Assembly: GCF_028288185.1 (NCBI RefSeq) | Contig: NZ_JAQBOF010000020.1 | Coordinates: 1-64,000 of the forward strand | DNA: 64,000 nt | Source of the DNA: Mucilaginibacter sp. | GTDB lineage: Bacteria > Bacteroidota > Bacteroidia > Sphingobacteriales > Sphingobacteriaceae | Direction of reading: 5' to 3' | Shown here: positions 19,372-28,176 of the stretch, piece after piece | Numbering within the stretch: the stretch's first letter is position 1 | Layout of the letters: each line of letters starts with the position of its first letter | Translations under genes and position numbers: made by a program | Notes under the pieces: generated by a model | Database searches by the model: none | What the model saw: the letters and a program-made list of their open reading frames with translations, nothing else | What the model was told of the DNA's origin: nothing

Positions 19372-20430
19372 ATGAAACTGAATATCGCCCTTTTAGCAGG
19401 AGATGGAATTGGACCAGAGGTTATTGACCAGGCTGTTAAAGTATCCAACGCTGTAGCAAAAAAATTTAATCACGAAATTGTTTGGACAGCCGCTTTAACC
19501 GGCGCTGCCGCTATAGATGCCGTTGGCGAACCTTACCCGGATTCGACCCACGAGGTTTGTATGGCTGCTGATGCGGTTCTGTTTGGCGCTATCGGCCACC
19601 CACGTTTTGATAATGACCCTAAAGCTACGGTAAGGCCGGAGCAGGGTTTATTGAAGATGCGTAAGAAATTAGGCTTGTTTGCTAACGTGCGCCCAACGTT
19701 TACTTTCCCATCGTTAATTGATAATTCGCCGTTAAAAAGAGAGCGTATTGAAGGTACAGATCTTATTATTCTACGCGAGCTAACCGGTGGTATCTACTTT
19801 GGCGAGCGCGGCAGATCAGAAGATCGCAACACCGCTTTTGATACCTGTACTTATACCCGCATGGAAGTACAACGCCTGGCTAAACTAGGTTTTGAAATGG
19901 CCATGACCCGTAGCAAAAAACTTTGCTGCGTAGATAAAGCCAACGTATTGGAAACCTCTCGCTTATGGCGCGAGACTGTACAGGATATGGAAAAAGATTA
20001 TCCTGAAGTTACCGTTAGCTATGAATTTGTTGATGCCGTGGCTATGCGCCTGGTACAATGGCCAAGCAGCTACGATGTATTAATTACCGAGAATTTGTTT
20101 GGTGATATTTTGACTGATGAGGCATCTGTAATATCAGGTTCAATGGGTTTAATGCCATCGTCATCAATTGGTGTGCATACATCGCTTTTCGAGCCTATAC
20201 ACGGTTCATATCCGCAGGCAGCGGGTAAAGACATCGCTAATCCCTTGGCGACTGTATTATCAGCCGCTATGATGTTTGAAGATGCCTTCGGATTAAAAGA
20301 AGAAGCAGCATTGATACGCGAAGTGGTAAATAAATCATTAGCCGAAGGTATAGTAACCGAGGACCTTTCCGGTAAAAATAAAGCCTACAAAACCAGCGAA
20401 GTTGGCGATTGGTTGGCTAAGAATATATAA
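19372..20430 (+). CDS. leuB: 3-isopropylmalate dehydrogenase
   Basis: NAD-dependent oxidative decarboxylation of 3-isopropylmalate, the third leucine step. 352 residues, normal length. N-terminal LLAGDGIGPEVIDQAVKV, the family loop RELTGGIYFGERGR, substrate/metal site VDAVAMRLVQWP with ENLFGDILTDEASVISGSMG, and the adenine-binding EPIHGSYPQAAGKDIANP. If the enzyme at 17714 makes citramalate, LeuB could also act on 3-methylmalate. It is separated from the upstream gene by a palindromic repeat. Confidence 0.97.
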   Translation: MKLNIALLAGDGIGPEVIDQAVKVSNAVAKKFNHEIVWTAALTGAAAIDAVGEPYPDSTHEVCMAADAVLFGAIGHPRFDNDPKATVRPEQGLLKMRKKLGLFANVRPTFTFPSLIDNSPLKRERIEGTDLIILRELTGGIYFGERGRSEDRNTAFDTCTYTRMEVQRLAKLGFEMAMTRSKKLCCVDKANVLETSRLWRETVQDMEKDYPEVTVSYEFVDAVAMRLVQWPSSYDVLITENLFGDILTDEASVISGSMGLMPSSSIGVHTSLFEPIHGSYPQAAGKDIANPLATVLSAAMMFEDAFGLKEEAALIREVVNKSLAEGIVTEDLSGKNKAYKTSEVGDWLAKNI

Positions 20431-20448
20431 TAATACAGGCGCGCGGGC

Positions 20449-20521
20449 TGTCACTCTGAGGCTCTCGAAGAGTGAGCGTAAAGGCCCTCGCACGTACCTT
20501 CGACAGGCTCAGGCTGACAAC
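20449..20521. repeat. Palindromic repeat (CTTCGACAGGCTCAGGCTGAC type)
   Basis: GTCACTCTGAGGCTCTCGAAG faces CTTCGACAGGCTCAGGCTGAC across a spacer containing AGTGAGCGTAAAGGCCCTCGC. Another dispersed Bacteroidota-type palindrome, in the leuB-ilvA gap. Confidence 0.6.
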
Positions 20522-20531
20522 GCTCTTTGTA

Positions 20532-20563
20532 TTGTGAGCTCAGCCAAATATATACTAACTTTG
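20532..20563 (+). promoter_or_regulatory. Promoter of ilvA
   Basis: Exact -7 box TAACTTTG at 20556-20563 with a TTG at 20532-20534, 21 bp upstream, a plausible -33 element. Transcription would start near 20568, before the hairpin at 20583. Confidence 0.65.
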
Positions 20564-20582
20564 TATTCATAAAATACCCTGT

Positions 20583-20617
20583 AAAACCGTTATTAAACAA
20601 TAACGGTTTTGCTTTTT
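20583..20617 (+). terminator. Hairpin plus T-run in the ilvA leader
   Basis: Perfect 12-bp stem AAAACCGTTATT / AATAACGGTTTT with a 4-nt loop (20583-20610), then GCTTTTT. A textbook intrinsic terminator that ends only about 14 bp before the ilvA start codon and lies downstream of the predicted ilvA promoter. It may end leuB transcripts, attenuate ilvA, or both. Confidence 0.8.
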
Positions 20618-20630
20618 AATACTAATACCC

Positions 20631-21869
20631 ATGGATGTTAAATTAGATTTTGAAGCTGCCGCGAAGCGATTAGCCGATGTGGTTAAACACACTCCTTTAG
20701 AGTACAACGCCGGCCTGTCTAAAAAATACGACTGCGAGATATACCTAAAGCGTGAGGACCTGCAAATTGTACGCTCCTACAAACTACGCGGTGCTTACAA
20801 CATGATAAGCCAGTTAACAGCCGATGAGTTAAGCCGTGGTATTGTTTGCGCCAGCGCGGGCAATCATGCGCAGGGTGTGGCTTTCTCCTGCAATAAACTG
20901 GGTACTAAAGGCGTAATTTTTATGCCCGAAATAACTCCCAAACAAAAAGTAAAACAAACAGAAATGTTTGGCAGCGGCAATGTAGAAATAATTTTAGTTG
21001 GCGATACTTTTGATGATTGCCTGTTAGAAGCGCTTAATTACACCAAAGCCCATAACATGACCTTCATCCCTCCTTTTGATAATTATAGTATTATTGAAGG
21101 GCAAGGCACTGTCGGTGTTGAGATATTGGCAGATCTGCCTGGTGTGGAGGTAGTAATAATGCCAATCGGTGGTGGCGGACTTGCTGCAGGTGTGGGTACT
21201 TATCTAAAAGAAAAAAATCCTAATATATTAATAGCCGGCGTTGAACCGGAAGGCGCACCATCTATGCTAAAAGCATTTGAACATGGCGGCCCGGTTACAT
21301 TGCCAGAGATCAATCGCTTTGTTGACGGAGCCTCCGTAAAGCGGGTAGGTAATTTAACTTACGAGCTTTGCACCAAAGTACTGGACGATATGCTGCTGGT
21401 TGCCGAAGGCAAAGTTTGCACTACTATATTAAAGCTATATAATGAGGATGCTATTGTTGTTGAACCCGCAGGCGCCTTGTCGGTTGCGGTGCTGGATAGT
21501 TATGCCGATAAAATAAAAGGCAAAAAAGTGGTTTGCGTAATGAGCGGCGGTAATAATGATATTGCCCGCATGCAGGAGATCAAAGAAAAATCATTGCTTT
21601 ACGAAGGGTTGAAGCATTATTTTATCATCCGTTTTCCGCAACGTCCGGGCGCGTTAAAGCTGTTTGTAAATAATGTACTGGGGCCTTATGATGACATCAC
21701 CCGCTTTGAGTTCATCAAAAAAACCGAAAAAGAACAAGGACCTGCCTTGGTTGGCATCGAACTAAAAGATCCTGCGGATTATACAGGCTTGCTTAAACGG
21801 ATGGAAGAATATCGTTTTGAGGTTATTGAGCTAAACAGGGATCAGACTTTGTTTGAGTATTTAGTATAG
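20631..21869 (+). CDS. ilvA: Threonine deaminase
   Basis: PLP-dependent conversion of threonine to 2-ketobutyrate and ammonia, the entry to isoleucine. 412 residues: catalytic domain with the PLP lysine in RSYKLRGAYN, SAGNHAQGVAFS, and the phosphate-binding MPIGGGGLAAGVG; a C-terminal ACT-like regulatory domain from about residue 330 (HYFIIRFPQRPGALKLFV). One such domain instead of two as in E. coli IlvA, matching the shorter Bacillus/Corynebacterium type. Own promoter at 20532 and a hairpin in its leader; last gene of the locus. Confidence 0.96.
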   Translation: MDVKLDFEAAAKRLADVVKHTPLEYNAGLSKKYDCEIYLKREDLQIVRSYKLRGAYNMISQLTADELSRGIVCASAGNHAQGVAFSCNKLGTKGVIFMPEITPKQKVKQTEMFGSGNVEIILVGDTFDDCLLEALNYTKAHNMTFIPPFDNYSIIEGQGTVGVEILADLPGVEVVIMPIGGGGLAAGVGTYLKEKNPNILIAGVEPEGAPSMLKAFEHGGPVTLPEINRFVDGASVKRVGNLTYELCTKVLDDMLLVAEGKVCTTILKLYNEDAIVVEPAGALSVAVLDSYADKIKGKKVVCVMSGGNNDIARMQEIKEKSLLYEGLKHYFIIRFPQRPGALKLFVNNVLGPYDDITRFEFIKKTEKEQGPALVGIELKDPADYTGLLKRMEEYRFEVIELNRDQTLFEYLV

Positions 21870-21877
21870 CCAATGAA

Positions 21878-21910
21878 AGATTTGACAACTTTTTAAAAGT
21901 TGTCAAATCT
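21878..21910. terminator. Two-way terminator after ilvA
   Basis: AGATTTGACAACTTTT faces AAAAGTTGTCAAATCT with almost no loop, between two convergent genes. A-rich and T-rich flanks on both sides allow termination in both directions. Confidence 0.8.
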
Positions 21911-21920
21911 AAATCAGCAA

Positions 21921-22607
21921 TTACTTCCCGTTCAAATCCTGCAAGTGCCTTTTCTCCGGTGGTAAAGCTTTATATTTTTGATATGAGTCGTTAATGTACA
22001 TAGCTAAGGTTGGCCCATTATTATTCTTCACATAAGCATAGGTGGGGCGATAAATAGCCATAAAGTTTTGCAACTCAATCCCCTTTAGTGGTACAAGCGT
22101 TGCAACGTAACTTGCTGTATAATATTTATCTACATACCGTTCGCGTTCCTCGTTATCAAAGTAGCGTTTCATGCGGCGGGCATCCTTACCTTCTTTAGAG
22201 AACCAGGTACTTGGCGACATTACGTACACCTTGCTCTTTCTATATACGTCAGGATATTCAACCCGTGGATCAAAGTTTCTTTTATTGGTGCCATTAATAT
22301 CAACCTGCATTAATGCGATACCTATCGGCCTCAATTCGATAGTTAAAGGTCTGGCATCTATTATAAAAACACTATCAGATATATAACCCGGCGAGTCAAA
22401 AATGATCAGGTGGTTTAAGTCGCTTTTTATCTCGAATCTACCGTTCTTATCGGCCAGCGCCACTTGCTTGTTGTTGGTATCATGAACAAAAACATTGGCT
22501 AATCTATCGTGGGTGCCGGCCTCAACTATTTCTCCTTTTATCAGCCATTGCGCGTTGGCGGTGCAGGCTATCAGCAATAATACAATAATTCCGATATAGC
22601 GTTTCAT
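21921..22607 (-). CDS. Exported carboxypeptidase-regulatory-like protein
   Basis: About 228 residues. Signal peptide MKRYIGIIVLLLIACTANAQ, then a CarboxypepD_reg-like beta-sandwich (WLIKGEIVEAGTHDRLANVFV, KNGRFEIKS, residues about 20-100) and a C-terminal region with basic/aromatic character (RMKRYFDNEERERYVDKYYT). The frame is open to an earlier ATG at 22640, but the ATG at 22607 begins exactly at the signal peptide. Such proteins are common periplasmic or outer-membrane associated proteins of Bacteroidota; function unknown. Convergent with ilvA. Confidence 0.75.
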   Translation of the reverse strand: MKRYIGIIVLLLIACTANAQWLIKGEIVEAGTHDRLANVFVHDTNNKQVALADKNGRFEIKSDLNHLIIFDSPGYISDSVFIIDARPLTIELRPIGIALMQVDINGTNKRNFDPRVEYPDVYRKSKVYVMSPSTWFSKEGKDARRMKRYFDNEERERYVDKYYTASYVATLVPLKGIELQNFMAIYRPTYAYVKNNNGPTLAMYINDSYQKYKALPPEKRHLQDLNGK

Positions 22608-22694
22608 AGGTCTGGTAATTATACCCTTAAAGTAACTCAATTATAGTACCAATATTGGCATTTAACTATTTTTAACAAATAGATTACAAACAAA

Positions 22695-22716
22695 AAACCC
22701 GGCCTAAACCGGGTTT
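22695..22716 (-). terminator. Terminator of the M1 peptidase gene
   Basis: AAACCCGG-CCTAAA-CCGGGTTT followed on the minus strand by a T-run (complement of A22692-22697), just after the peptidase stop codon. Confidence 0.85.
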
Positions 22717-22722
22717 CTGTTT

Positions 22723-24825
22723 TTATTTCTTCCAAACGTTGTTTGATGGATTATAATCCGGCAGTGTAGCGTCAGGGTTATAAGTAACTGATTCTATCTC
22801 TTCGGTTGACGGGTATTTAAACGACCAGGTAACGTTACGCTCCCATACTTCGGCAGTATAATTTACGCGCTCGGTTTTACCGCTTACAAATTTAATATCC
22901 AGTACAACTGGCATGGCCATTTTCTCCAGGTTATCTAAAGTAATGATAGCGCCTTTGGTTGGGTCGTTATCCGGATATTTAACACCGCGCACGGCAACAT
23001 CTAAGCGCCAGGTGTTTTCAAACCAACCTCTCCAGAACCATTGCAGGCTTTCGCCAGAAGCATTTTCTATTGTACGGAAAAAGTCATCAGGTGACGGATG
23101 TTTAAATGCCCAGCGGTTAATGTAGGTTTTAAACGCAAAATCAAAACGCTCAGGGCCTAATATCTGCTCGCGCAATAAAACTAAGCCCGCACTTGGTTTG
23201 CTGTATAGTAAAGTACCGTTATTGGTTTCTTTAAGGTTATCAGGATTACTCAATATCGGCTCCAAAGTTGGCCTGGTGAAAGCTCCCCAGGTAGCTATCT
23301 GGCGCTCGGGAGTGGTAGGGCGATAAAACTCACCTTTTAATGAGTTTTTGGTTGATAGTGTATTGATGAAAGTATTAAAACCTTCGTCCATCCATCCATA
23401 TAAACGCTCGTTTGATCCTACGATCATCGGGAACCAGGTATGGCCAAACTCATGGTCGGTTACGCCCCAGCCGCCATTTAAACTGCAAAATACAATGCCG
23501 GGATACTCCATACCGCCTGCTTTACCGGCAACGCTGGTAGCATTAGGATAAGGGAACTCGAACCATTTTTTCGAGTTATACTCGATTGATGCTTTAATAA
23601 ATTCTGTACTACGGCTCCACTGACCGCCGCCTGCAAGGCTGCTTTCAATTGGGTAGGCTGATATAGCCAACGTTTTTTTACCACTTGGCATATCCATTTT
23701 AGCGGCGTCAACAATAAATGATGCCGAAGCACCCCATGAAGCATCGCGCGCGTTTTTGATCTGGAAGTGCCAGGTCAGTTCTTTTTTTCCTGCCGGACGC
23801 GATGCCGGGTTGGTAACCTCATCCGCCGTACGGATCATTACCGTTTTATCGCTTTGCGCGGCTTGTGCCCAACGTTTTAGTTGTTCGGGGGTATATACGT
23901 CTTTAGGATTCAATAAGTCGCCAGAGCAAACTACAATGTCTTTAGCAGGCGCGGTTATGTTGATATCAAAATCGCCATACTCTAAATAAAACTCGCTTTC
24001 GCCGGTATAAGGCAAAGTGTTCCAGCCTTGCAGATCATCATACACGCACATACGCGGGTACCATTGTGCCACCTGGAAGATCTTCCCGTTTTTAGACTGG
24101 CCCTTTTCTGTACCTTGTAAGATAATACCCATACGGTCTGATCCATAATCAGGCGATACGAATGAGTATTCTATTTTCAGTTTCAATTGTCCGCCACTGG
24201 CAGCTAGCTGGCTTGGCAAAAACACCTGCATACGGGTATCATTGATAAGGAATCTGGCATCAACAGTGGCAGAGGTTTTACCCTTAACAATACTTAATAC
24301 TTTAACAGATTTTATTTTGTAACCGGCATCAAACACCTGGCCCTGGCCCCAGTTACGGCTGCGTTGGTTACCGGTATTATCCAGCGGTACTTGTTTTACA
24401 CCTCTCGAATCTTGCTTAAATAAATTTTGATCTAGCTGCATCCATATAAAGCCCAGCTTTTGCGGGCTGTTATTGGTATAAGTTAAAACCTCGGTACCGA
24501 CAACTTCGTTAGCATCCTCATGCAAGGTTGCGGTTAGCTGATAGTCGGCGCGGTTTTGCCAGTATTTAGGGCCGGGTTGGCCATCGGCAGCACGCACATC
24601 ATTACCATTTTTGGTATAGAAAAATGGTTTCCAGGTTTCGTGATAATCATACTTGGTTGGCGGGGCGTTCGGATCGACAACTTCAACAGCACGGCCCGCA
24701 CGAGTTGGTTGTGCCGCAGCAGGTGTACCCGACTGTGTCCTGGTTGGTGGCGTAGATTGTGCATTAGCGGTGCCCAAACCTGCGCAAAAAGCCAGCATTA
24801 AACCGGCGGTAATGTTAAATTTCAT
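22723..24825 (-). CDS. M1 family metallopeptidase, exported
   Basis: Gluzincin aminopeptidase, 700 residues with a signal peptide ([22 protein letters not shown]). A low-complexity Ala/Thr/Pro stretch follows, then the N-terminal beta domain from about residue 85. The catalytic site is visible as HEFGHTWFP with the third zinc ligand Glu in [11 protein letters not shown], the HExxH-18-E pattern; the exopeptidase motif appears as GGMEYPGIV. Expected in the periplasm or at the surface, cutting amino acids from peptides. A single gene with its own terminator; substrate unknown. Confidence 0.92.
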   Translation of the reverse strand: MKFNITAGLMLAFCAGLGTANAQSTPPTRTQSGTPAAAQPTRAGRAVEVVDPNAPPTKYDYHETWKPFFYTKNGNDVRAADGQPGPKYWQNRADYQLTATLHEDANEVVGTEVLTYTNNSPQKLGFIWMQLDQNLFKQDSRGVKQVPLDNTGNQRSRNWGQGQVFDAGYKIKSVKVLSIVKGKTSATVDARFLINDTRMQVFLPSQLAASGGQLKLKIEYSFVSPDYGSDRMGIILQGTEKGQSKNGKIFQVAQWYPRMCVYDDLQGWNTLPYTGESEFYLEYGDFDINITAPAKDIVVCSGDLLNPKDVYTPEQLKRWAQAAQSDKTVMIRTADEVTNPASRPAGKKELTWHFQIKNARDASWGASASFIVDAAKMDMPSGKKTLAISAYPIESSLAGGGQWSRSTEFIKASIEYNSKKWFEFPYPNATSVAGKAGGMEYPGIVFCSLNGGWGVTDHEFGHTWFPMIVGSNERLYGWMDEGFNTFINTLSTKNSLKGEFYRPTTPERQIATWGAFTRPTLEPILSNPDNLKETNNGTLLYSKPSAGLVLLREQILGPERFDFAFKTYINRWAFKHPSPDDFFRTIENASGESLQWFWRGWFENTWRLDVAVRGVKYPDNDPTKGAIITLDNLEKMAMPVVLDIKFVSGKTERVNYTAEVWERNVTWSFKYPSTEEIESVTYNPDATLPDYNPSNNVWKK

Positions 24826-24900
24826 TCAGTTAAATTTTAGTTTGAAGTGTAAAAATATAAAAATAAGCGTACAGAATTGTACGTAAGCAAATTATTACGA

Positions 24901-24977
24901 AAGGTGCCGTAGAAACGCAATGCATTGCGTCTCGTAATGATTTATTTAGGGAGACGCAAGGCATACGTCTCTACGGG
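24901..24977. repeat. GAGACGCAA-type palindromic repeat
   Basis: GTAGAAACGCAATGCATTGC then GTCTC on the left; GGGAGACGCAAGGCATACGT then CTCTACGG on the right. A dispersed palindrome family, related to 46932-46968. It fills the gap downstream of the ArsC-like gene. Confidence 0.7.
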
Positions 24978-25325
24978 TTATTTACCAAAATGCTGCTGGT
25001 AAACCGCCTCATCAAACCCGAAAAACAAGAAGCCACCGTCTTCAATAACAGGTCTTTTTATCATGCTGGTTTTTTGTTGCAGTAATTGCAATCCATCTGC
25101 TTTGGTTTTGATACTTTCTTTGATTGCGGGGTCCAGTTGTTTCCAGGTAAGGCCTGCCTTGTTCATAAACTTTTCGTAACCGGCTTTGGTATCCCACTCC
25201 TTTAGTTTCTCCGGGCTTATGCCCAGTTTTTTAAAATCATGAAACTCGTAAATAACCTGGTTGGCCTTAAACCAGTCGAGCGCTTTTTTAACTGTATTGC
25301 AATTGGGGATACCGTAAACTTTCAT
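24978..25325 (-). CDS. ArsC/Spx family reductase-like protein
   Basis: 115 residues of the thioredoxin-fold ArsC/Spx/YffB family. N-terminal KVYGIPNCNTVKKALDWF has the single family Cys at residue 9, followed by FHDFKKLGISPEKLKEW; the C-terminal part MIKRPVIEDGGFLFFGFDEAVY is typical of YffB-like members. No second redox Cys is seen. Despite the name these are often not arsenate reductases; the arsenic operon of this window has a different, LMW-phosphatase-type ArsC. Lies 5 bp downstream of pth and is probably co-transcribed with it. Confidence 0.88.
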   Translation of the reverse strand: MKVYGIPNCNTVKKALDWFKANQVIYEFHDFKKLGISPEKLKEWDTKAGYEKFMNKAGLTWKQLDPAIKESIKTKADGLQLLQQKTSMIKRPVIEDGGFLFFGFDEAVYQQHFGK

Positions 25326-25330
25326 GATTG

Positions 25331-25891
25331 TTATTTATTATACTTAGTCATCGTCAACTCCGTCCCTATCGCGGCAAAGCTTTTTATCATTTCTATTGAT
25401 TTATCTATCAGAGCAGGCAGCTCGGGTTGTTCATCAGCATCAAAGCCGCTTAATACATAATCTACCTGGCGGCCCTTGGGGTAATTATCGCCAACGCCGA
25501 AACGCAGTCGTGCGTATTCATTATTGCCTAAAGTAGCTTCAATATGTTTTAGTCCGTTATGGCCGGCGGCGCTGCCTTTAGGTTTAAGGCGCAGGGTGCC
25601 TAATGGCAGGGCAATATCATCAACCAATACCAATACATTTTCTATCGGGATCTTTAACTCCTTCATCCAATGGTTTAGCGCCTTTCCGCTAAGGTTCATG
25701 TAGGTGGTTGGTTTTATTAAATGGAGGGTGCGGCCTTTATGGCTTACTTCGGTATAGTAGGCCAGGCGCATGTTATGAAACTTTGCGCCCTCCTGCTTTG
25801 CCATTTCATCCAATATCATAAACCCAATGTTATGCCTTGTATCAACATACTCGGGGCCAATGTTACCTAAACCAACTACCAGATATTTCAT
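25331..25891 (-). CDS. pth: Peptidyl-tRNA hydrolase
   Basis: Releases peptidyl groups from tRNA drop-off products in the cytoplasm. 186 residues from the ATG at 25891 (MKYLVVGLGNIGPEY), the canonical family start. Catalytic His in DTRHNIGFM, TYMNLSG, VLVDDIALPLG, and GSAAGHNGLKHIEATLG. The frame continues upstream to another ATG at 25972, adding 27 Lys/Pro-rich residues; the DNA there forms a GC-rich hairpin, so I treat it as leader, though the longer start cannot be excluded. Follows rplY, a common neighbour. Confidence 0.94.
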   Translation of the reverse strand: MKYLVVGLGNIGPEYVDTRHNIGFMILDEMAKQEGAKFHNMRLAYYTEVSHKGRTLHLIKPTTYMNLSGKALNHWMKELKIPIENVLVLVDDIALPLGTLRLKPKGSAAGHNGLKHIEATLGNNEYARLRFGVGDNYPKGRQVDYVLSGFDADEQPELPALIDKSIEMIKSFAAIGTELTMTKYNK

Positions 25892-25972
25892 ACCATTACT
25901 AACCGGCACCGGCGGCTTTTTAGCCGGTGTCGCTTTTTTTAAATATTTACTAAAATAGGGACGTATGCCCAT

Positions 25973-26001
25973 TAGCCCCCCGGCCCCCTAAGGGGGGAGC
26001 C
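25973..26001. repeat. CCCCCTAAGGGGGG palindromic repeat
   Basis: GC-rich short palindrome in the rplY-pth gap, same general type as at 12899 and, in weaker form, 26082-26100 (CCCCCTTCAGGGGG). Confidence 0.5.
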
Positions 26002-26035
26002 AGATTAGCAGCGAATATATTAACATTAAATAAAA

Positions 26036-26063
26036 AAAGCGACTGGCTTATGCCAATCGCTTT
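26036..26063 (-). terminator. Terminator of prs-rplY
   Basis: On the minus strand AAAGCGATTGG-CATAAG-CCAGTCGCTTT followed by a run of T, about 40 bp after the rplY stop codon. Confidence 0.85.
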
Positions 26064-26102
26064 AGTTTTCCCATATTCCCCCTTCAGGGGGTTAGGGGGT
26101 AA

Positions 26103-26690
26103 TTATTTTTTACCGCCTGCTGCTGCTTCTTGCTCAGCCTGACGTAATGCACGTGAAGTTGTTACAGAAACAATAGTATCTTCTTTACTGTTTAAGATAG
26201 TAAGGTTAGGGAAACTTAATTCAGAGACCTTAACAGATTTACCTACTTCTAATTCGGCAATGCTAACATCAATAAAGTCTAAATGATCTTTAGGCAATGC
26301 TTTGATGCTTAGTTTACGCAATTTTTGAACCAATTTACCACCTACTTTAACACCTGGAGAAGTACCTGTTAAACGTACAGGGATCTGGATAGCGATAGGT
26401 TTCTTTTGATCCAATAATAAAAAGTCTACGTGGATGATCTGCTCAGTTAATGGATGGAACTGCAGATCTTTAATAATAGCTTGTGATTTAACACCAGCAA
26501 TGTCAAGGTCGATGAAATGAACAACCGGAGTATAAACTACGGGTTTCAAATCAGCTGCGGACACCGAAAAGTGGGTTTGTGTTGCACCACCGTAAAGCAC
26601 TGCCGGTACCAAAGCCTGGTAACGCAGCTCTTTCGCGTCTCTTTTCCCTACGTTCTCTCTTGGAGAACCGCTAATAGCAATTGATTTCAT
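26103..26690 (-). CDS. rplY: 50S ribosomal protein L25/Ctc
   Basis: 5S rRNA-binding protein of the long L25/TL5/CTC type, 195 residues. N-terminal L25 domain (about residues 1-90, with RYQALVPAVLYGG and FHPLTEQIIHVDFL) followed by the beta-rich C-terminal TL5 domain (PVRLTGTSPGVKVGG) and an Ala/Gly/Glu-rich tail. Second gene of the prs-rplY pair, 110 bp after prs, and ended by a clear terminator. Confidence 0.96.
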   Translation of the reverse strand: MKSIAISGSPRENVGKRDAKELRYQALVPAVLYGGATQTHFSVSAADLKPVVYTPVVHFIDLDIAGVKSQAIIKDLQFHPLTEQIIHVDFLLLDQKKPIAIQIPVRLTGTSPGVKVGGKLVQKLRKLSIKALPKDHLDFIDVSIAELEVGKSVKVSELSFPNLTILNSKEDTIVSVTTSRALRQAEQEAAAGGKK

Positions 26691-26766
26691 TGTTAATTAT
26701 TTATTTGTTTTATTGTTAAGCCTCACATCGCGTAAGGATATTTTTAATCATTTTGGAGCCATTATT

Positions 26767-26802
26767 AAGTCTCCCCTACCGGGGGAGATTTAGAGGGGGC
26801 TT
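26767..26802. repeat. AAGTCTCCCCTACCGGGGGA repeat (copy 1)
   Basis: 36-bp element with the palindrome TCTCCCCTACCGGGGGAGA and a tail TTTAGAGGGGGCTT. It touches the prs stop codon. Nearly identical copies at 34465-34499 and 34517-34552. Confidence 0.8.
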
Positions 26803-27745
26803 ATTCTACTTTAAACAACTGGCTTATAGAGCCATGCTCGTTTACATTCATTATCGCCTTAGCAAACAGATCACCGGTTGATAACACGGTTATCTTCGGG
26901 CTGGTGTGTTTTAGCGGTATGGTGTCTGTAACTATCAGTTCTGCCAGGGCAGAGTTCTCAATAGTTTCATAAGCATCGCCTGATAATACCGGATGTGTAC
27001 AAACCGCGCGAACGCTGCGTGCACCTTTATCCATGATCAGTTGCGCCGCTTTTGCTAACGTGCGTGCGGTATCACAAATATCATCTATCAAAACAATATC
27101 CTGGCCGGTAACGTCACCTATCAGGGTCATTGATTCAATTTCGTTGGCGCGTTTGCGTTGTTTATCGCAAATCACCACTTCGGCATTAAAGAACTTGGCA
27201 AAGCCACGTGCCCTGTATGATCCGCCCATATCCGGCGAAGCAATGGTTAATTTACTTAACTCCAGGCCTTTTATATAAGGCACAAAAATTATTGATCCAT
27301 CCAGGTGATCTACCGGGATATCAAAAAATCCTTGTATCTGCGCGGCATGCAAATCCATGGTCATAATGCGGTCAATACCCGCGGCTACCAATAAATTTGC
27401 AACCAGCTTAGCGCCTATAGCAACGCGCGGCCTGTCTTTCCTGTCTTGCCTTGCCAAACCAAAATAAGGTATAACAGCGTTTACGTGATGGGCTGATGCA
27501 CGGCGGGCGGCATCTATCATCATTAATAACTCCATTAAATTATCGGTAGGCTGATGGGTAGAATTTATCAGGAAAACATCACAGCCACGTACCGACTCAT
27601 TAAAATGCGGCTGAAACTCGCCATCGCTAAAACGCGATAAGGCAGAATCGCCCAGATCATGGCCATAAGCATCAGCTATTTTGTGTGCCAGATCTTTCGA
27701 TCCGGAACCTGCAAATAATTTAACTGTGTTAAACTGTAATGGCAT
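26801..27745 (-). CDS. prs: Ribose-phosphate pyrophosphokinase
   Basis: Makes PRPP from ribose 5-phosphate and ATP, the precursor for nucleotides, His and Trp. 314 residues, normal length. RYxDGEF-like SRFSDGEFQPHF, the ATP/metal segment MDLHAAQIQGFFDIPVDHL, the flexible loop, and the PRPP loop VLIDDICDTARTL. Upstream of rplY on the same strand and downstream of tRNA-Gln. Confidence 0.97.
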   Translation of the reverse strand: MPLQFNTVKLFAGSGSKDLAHKIADAYGHDLGDSALSRFSDGEFQPHFNESVRGCDVFLINSTHQPTDNLMELLMMIDAARRASAHHVNAVIPYFGLARQDRKDRPRVAIGAKLVANLLVAAGIDRIMTMDLHAAQIQGFFDIPVDHLDGSIIFVPYIKGLELSKLTIASPDMGGSYRARGFAKFFNAEVVICDKQRKRANEIESMTLIGDVTGQDIVLIDDICDTARTLAKAAQLIMDKGARSVRAVCTHPVLSGDAYETIENSALAELIVTDTIPLKHTSPKITVLSTGDLFAKAIMNVNEHGSISQLFKVE

Positions 27746-27746
27746 T

Positions 27747-27892
27747 TTCTGATTTGGAATTTTGGATTTTCGATCTCGGATTTGCAGCCGACCTCTAAAT
27801 TCCTTGTATCAATCTGTATAAACAACAATTTCGGATTTGAATCTTCCACGGACAAAATCCGAAATTGAAAATCCGAAATCCGAAATTGAAAT
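27747..27892. repeat. Iterated-unit dyad, ATTTCGGAT family (copy 2)
   Basis: Between tRNA-Gln and prs. Left side repeats GGATTT-type units (TTTGGATTTTCGATCTCGGA), right side repeats ATCCGAAAT (AAATCCGAAATTGAAAATCC). One TTTCGGATTT copy sits between. Shares its unit with 1633-1750. Confidence 0.7.
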
Positions 27893-27893
27893 G

Positions 27894-27964
27894 TTGCCCG
27901 ACCAGGATTCGAACCTAGACAAACGGTACCAAAAACCGTTGTACTACCTTTATACTATCGGGCA
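27894..27964 (-). tRNA. tRNA-Gln (anticodon TTG)
   Basis: Minus-strand cloverleaf: acceptor TGCCCGA/TCGGGCA, short D arm, anticodon stem ACGGT/ACCGT with loop TTTTGGT, T arm TAGG-TTCGAAT-CCTG. Anticodon TTG decodes CAA/CAG. CCA is not encoded. Confidence 0.95.
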
Positions 27965-28176
27965 ATCTCCACCTCCGAAACATACGTTCCGAAAAGGAAT
28001 GCAAATATAAGACGAAATTTTCAACTTCAAAATCTAAATTTTAAAAAAGTTCAAAACTCTTTGTCCTGCTGTAAATTATGTTAAAATATGCTAAATCCTC
28101 CCCTACCTAACTACAACATCAGGTTAGTTTTATTACTTTCGGTCTTGATAAAACCCATTACCTATACAATTTCGAA

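Noticed and set aside
24978..25325. Arsenate reductase role for the ArsC/Spx-like protein
   Set aside because: It has only the single family Cys, lies with pth, and a complete arsenic operon with another ArsC type is elsewhere in the window.
25892..25972. 27-residue N-terminal extension of peptidyl-tRNA hydrolase
   Set aside because: The family starts at the downstream ATG; the extension is Lys/Pro-rich and its DNA is a GC-rich hairpin next to a repeat. Not fully excluded.
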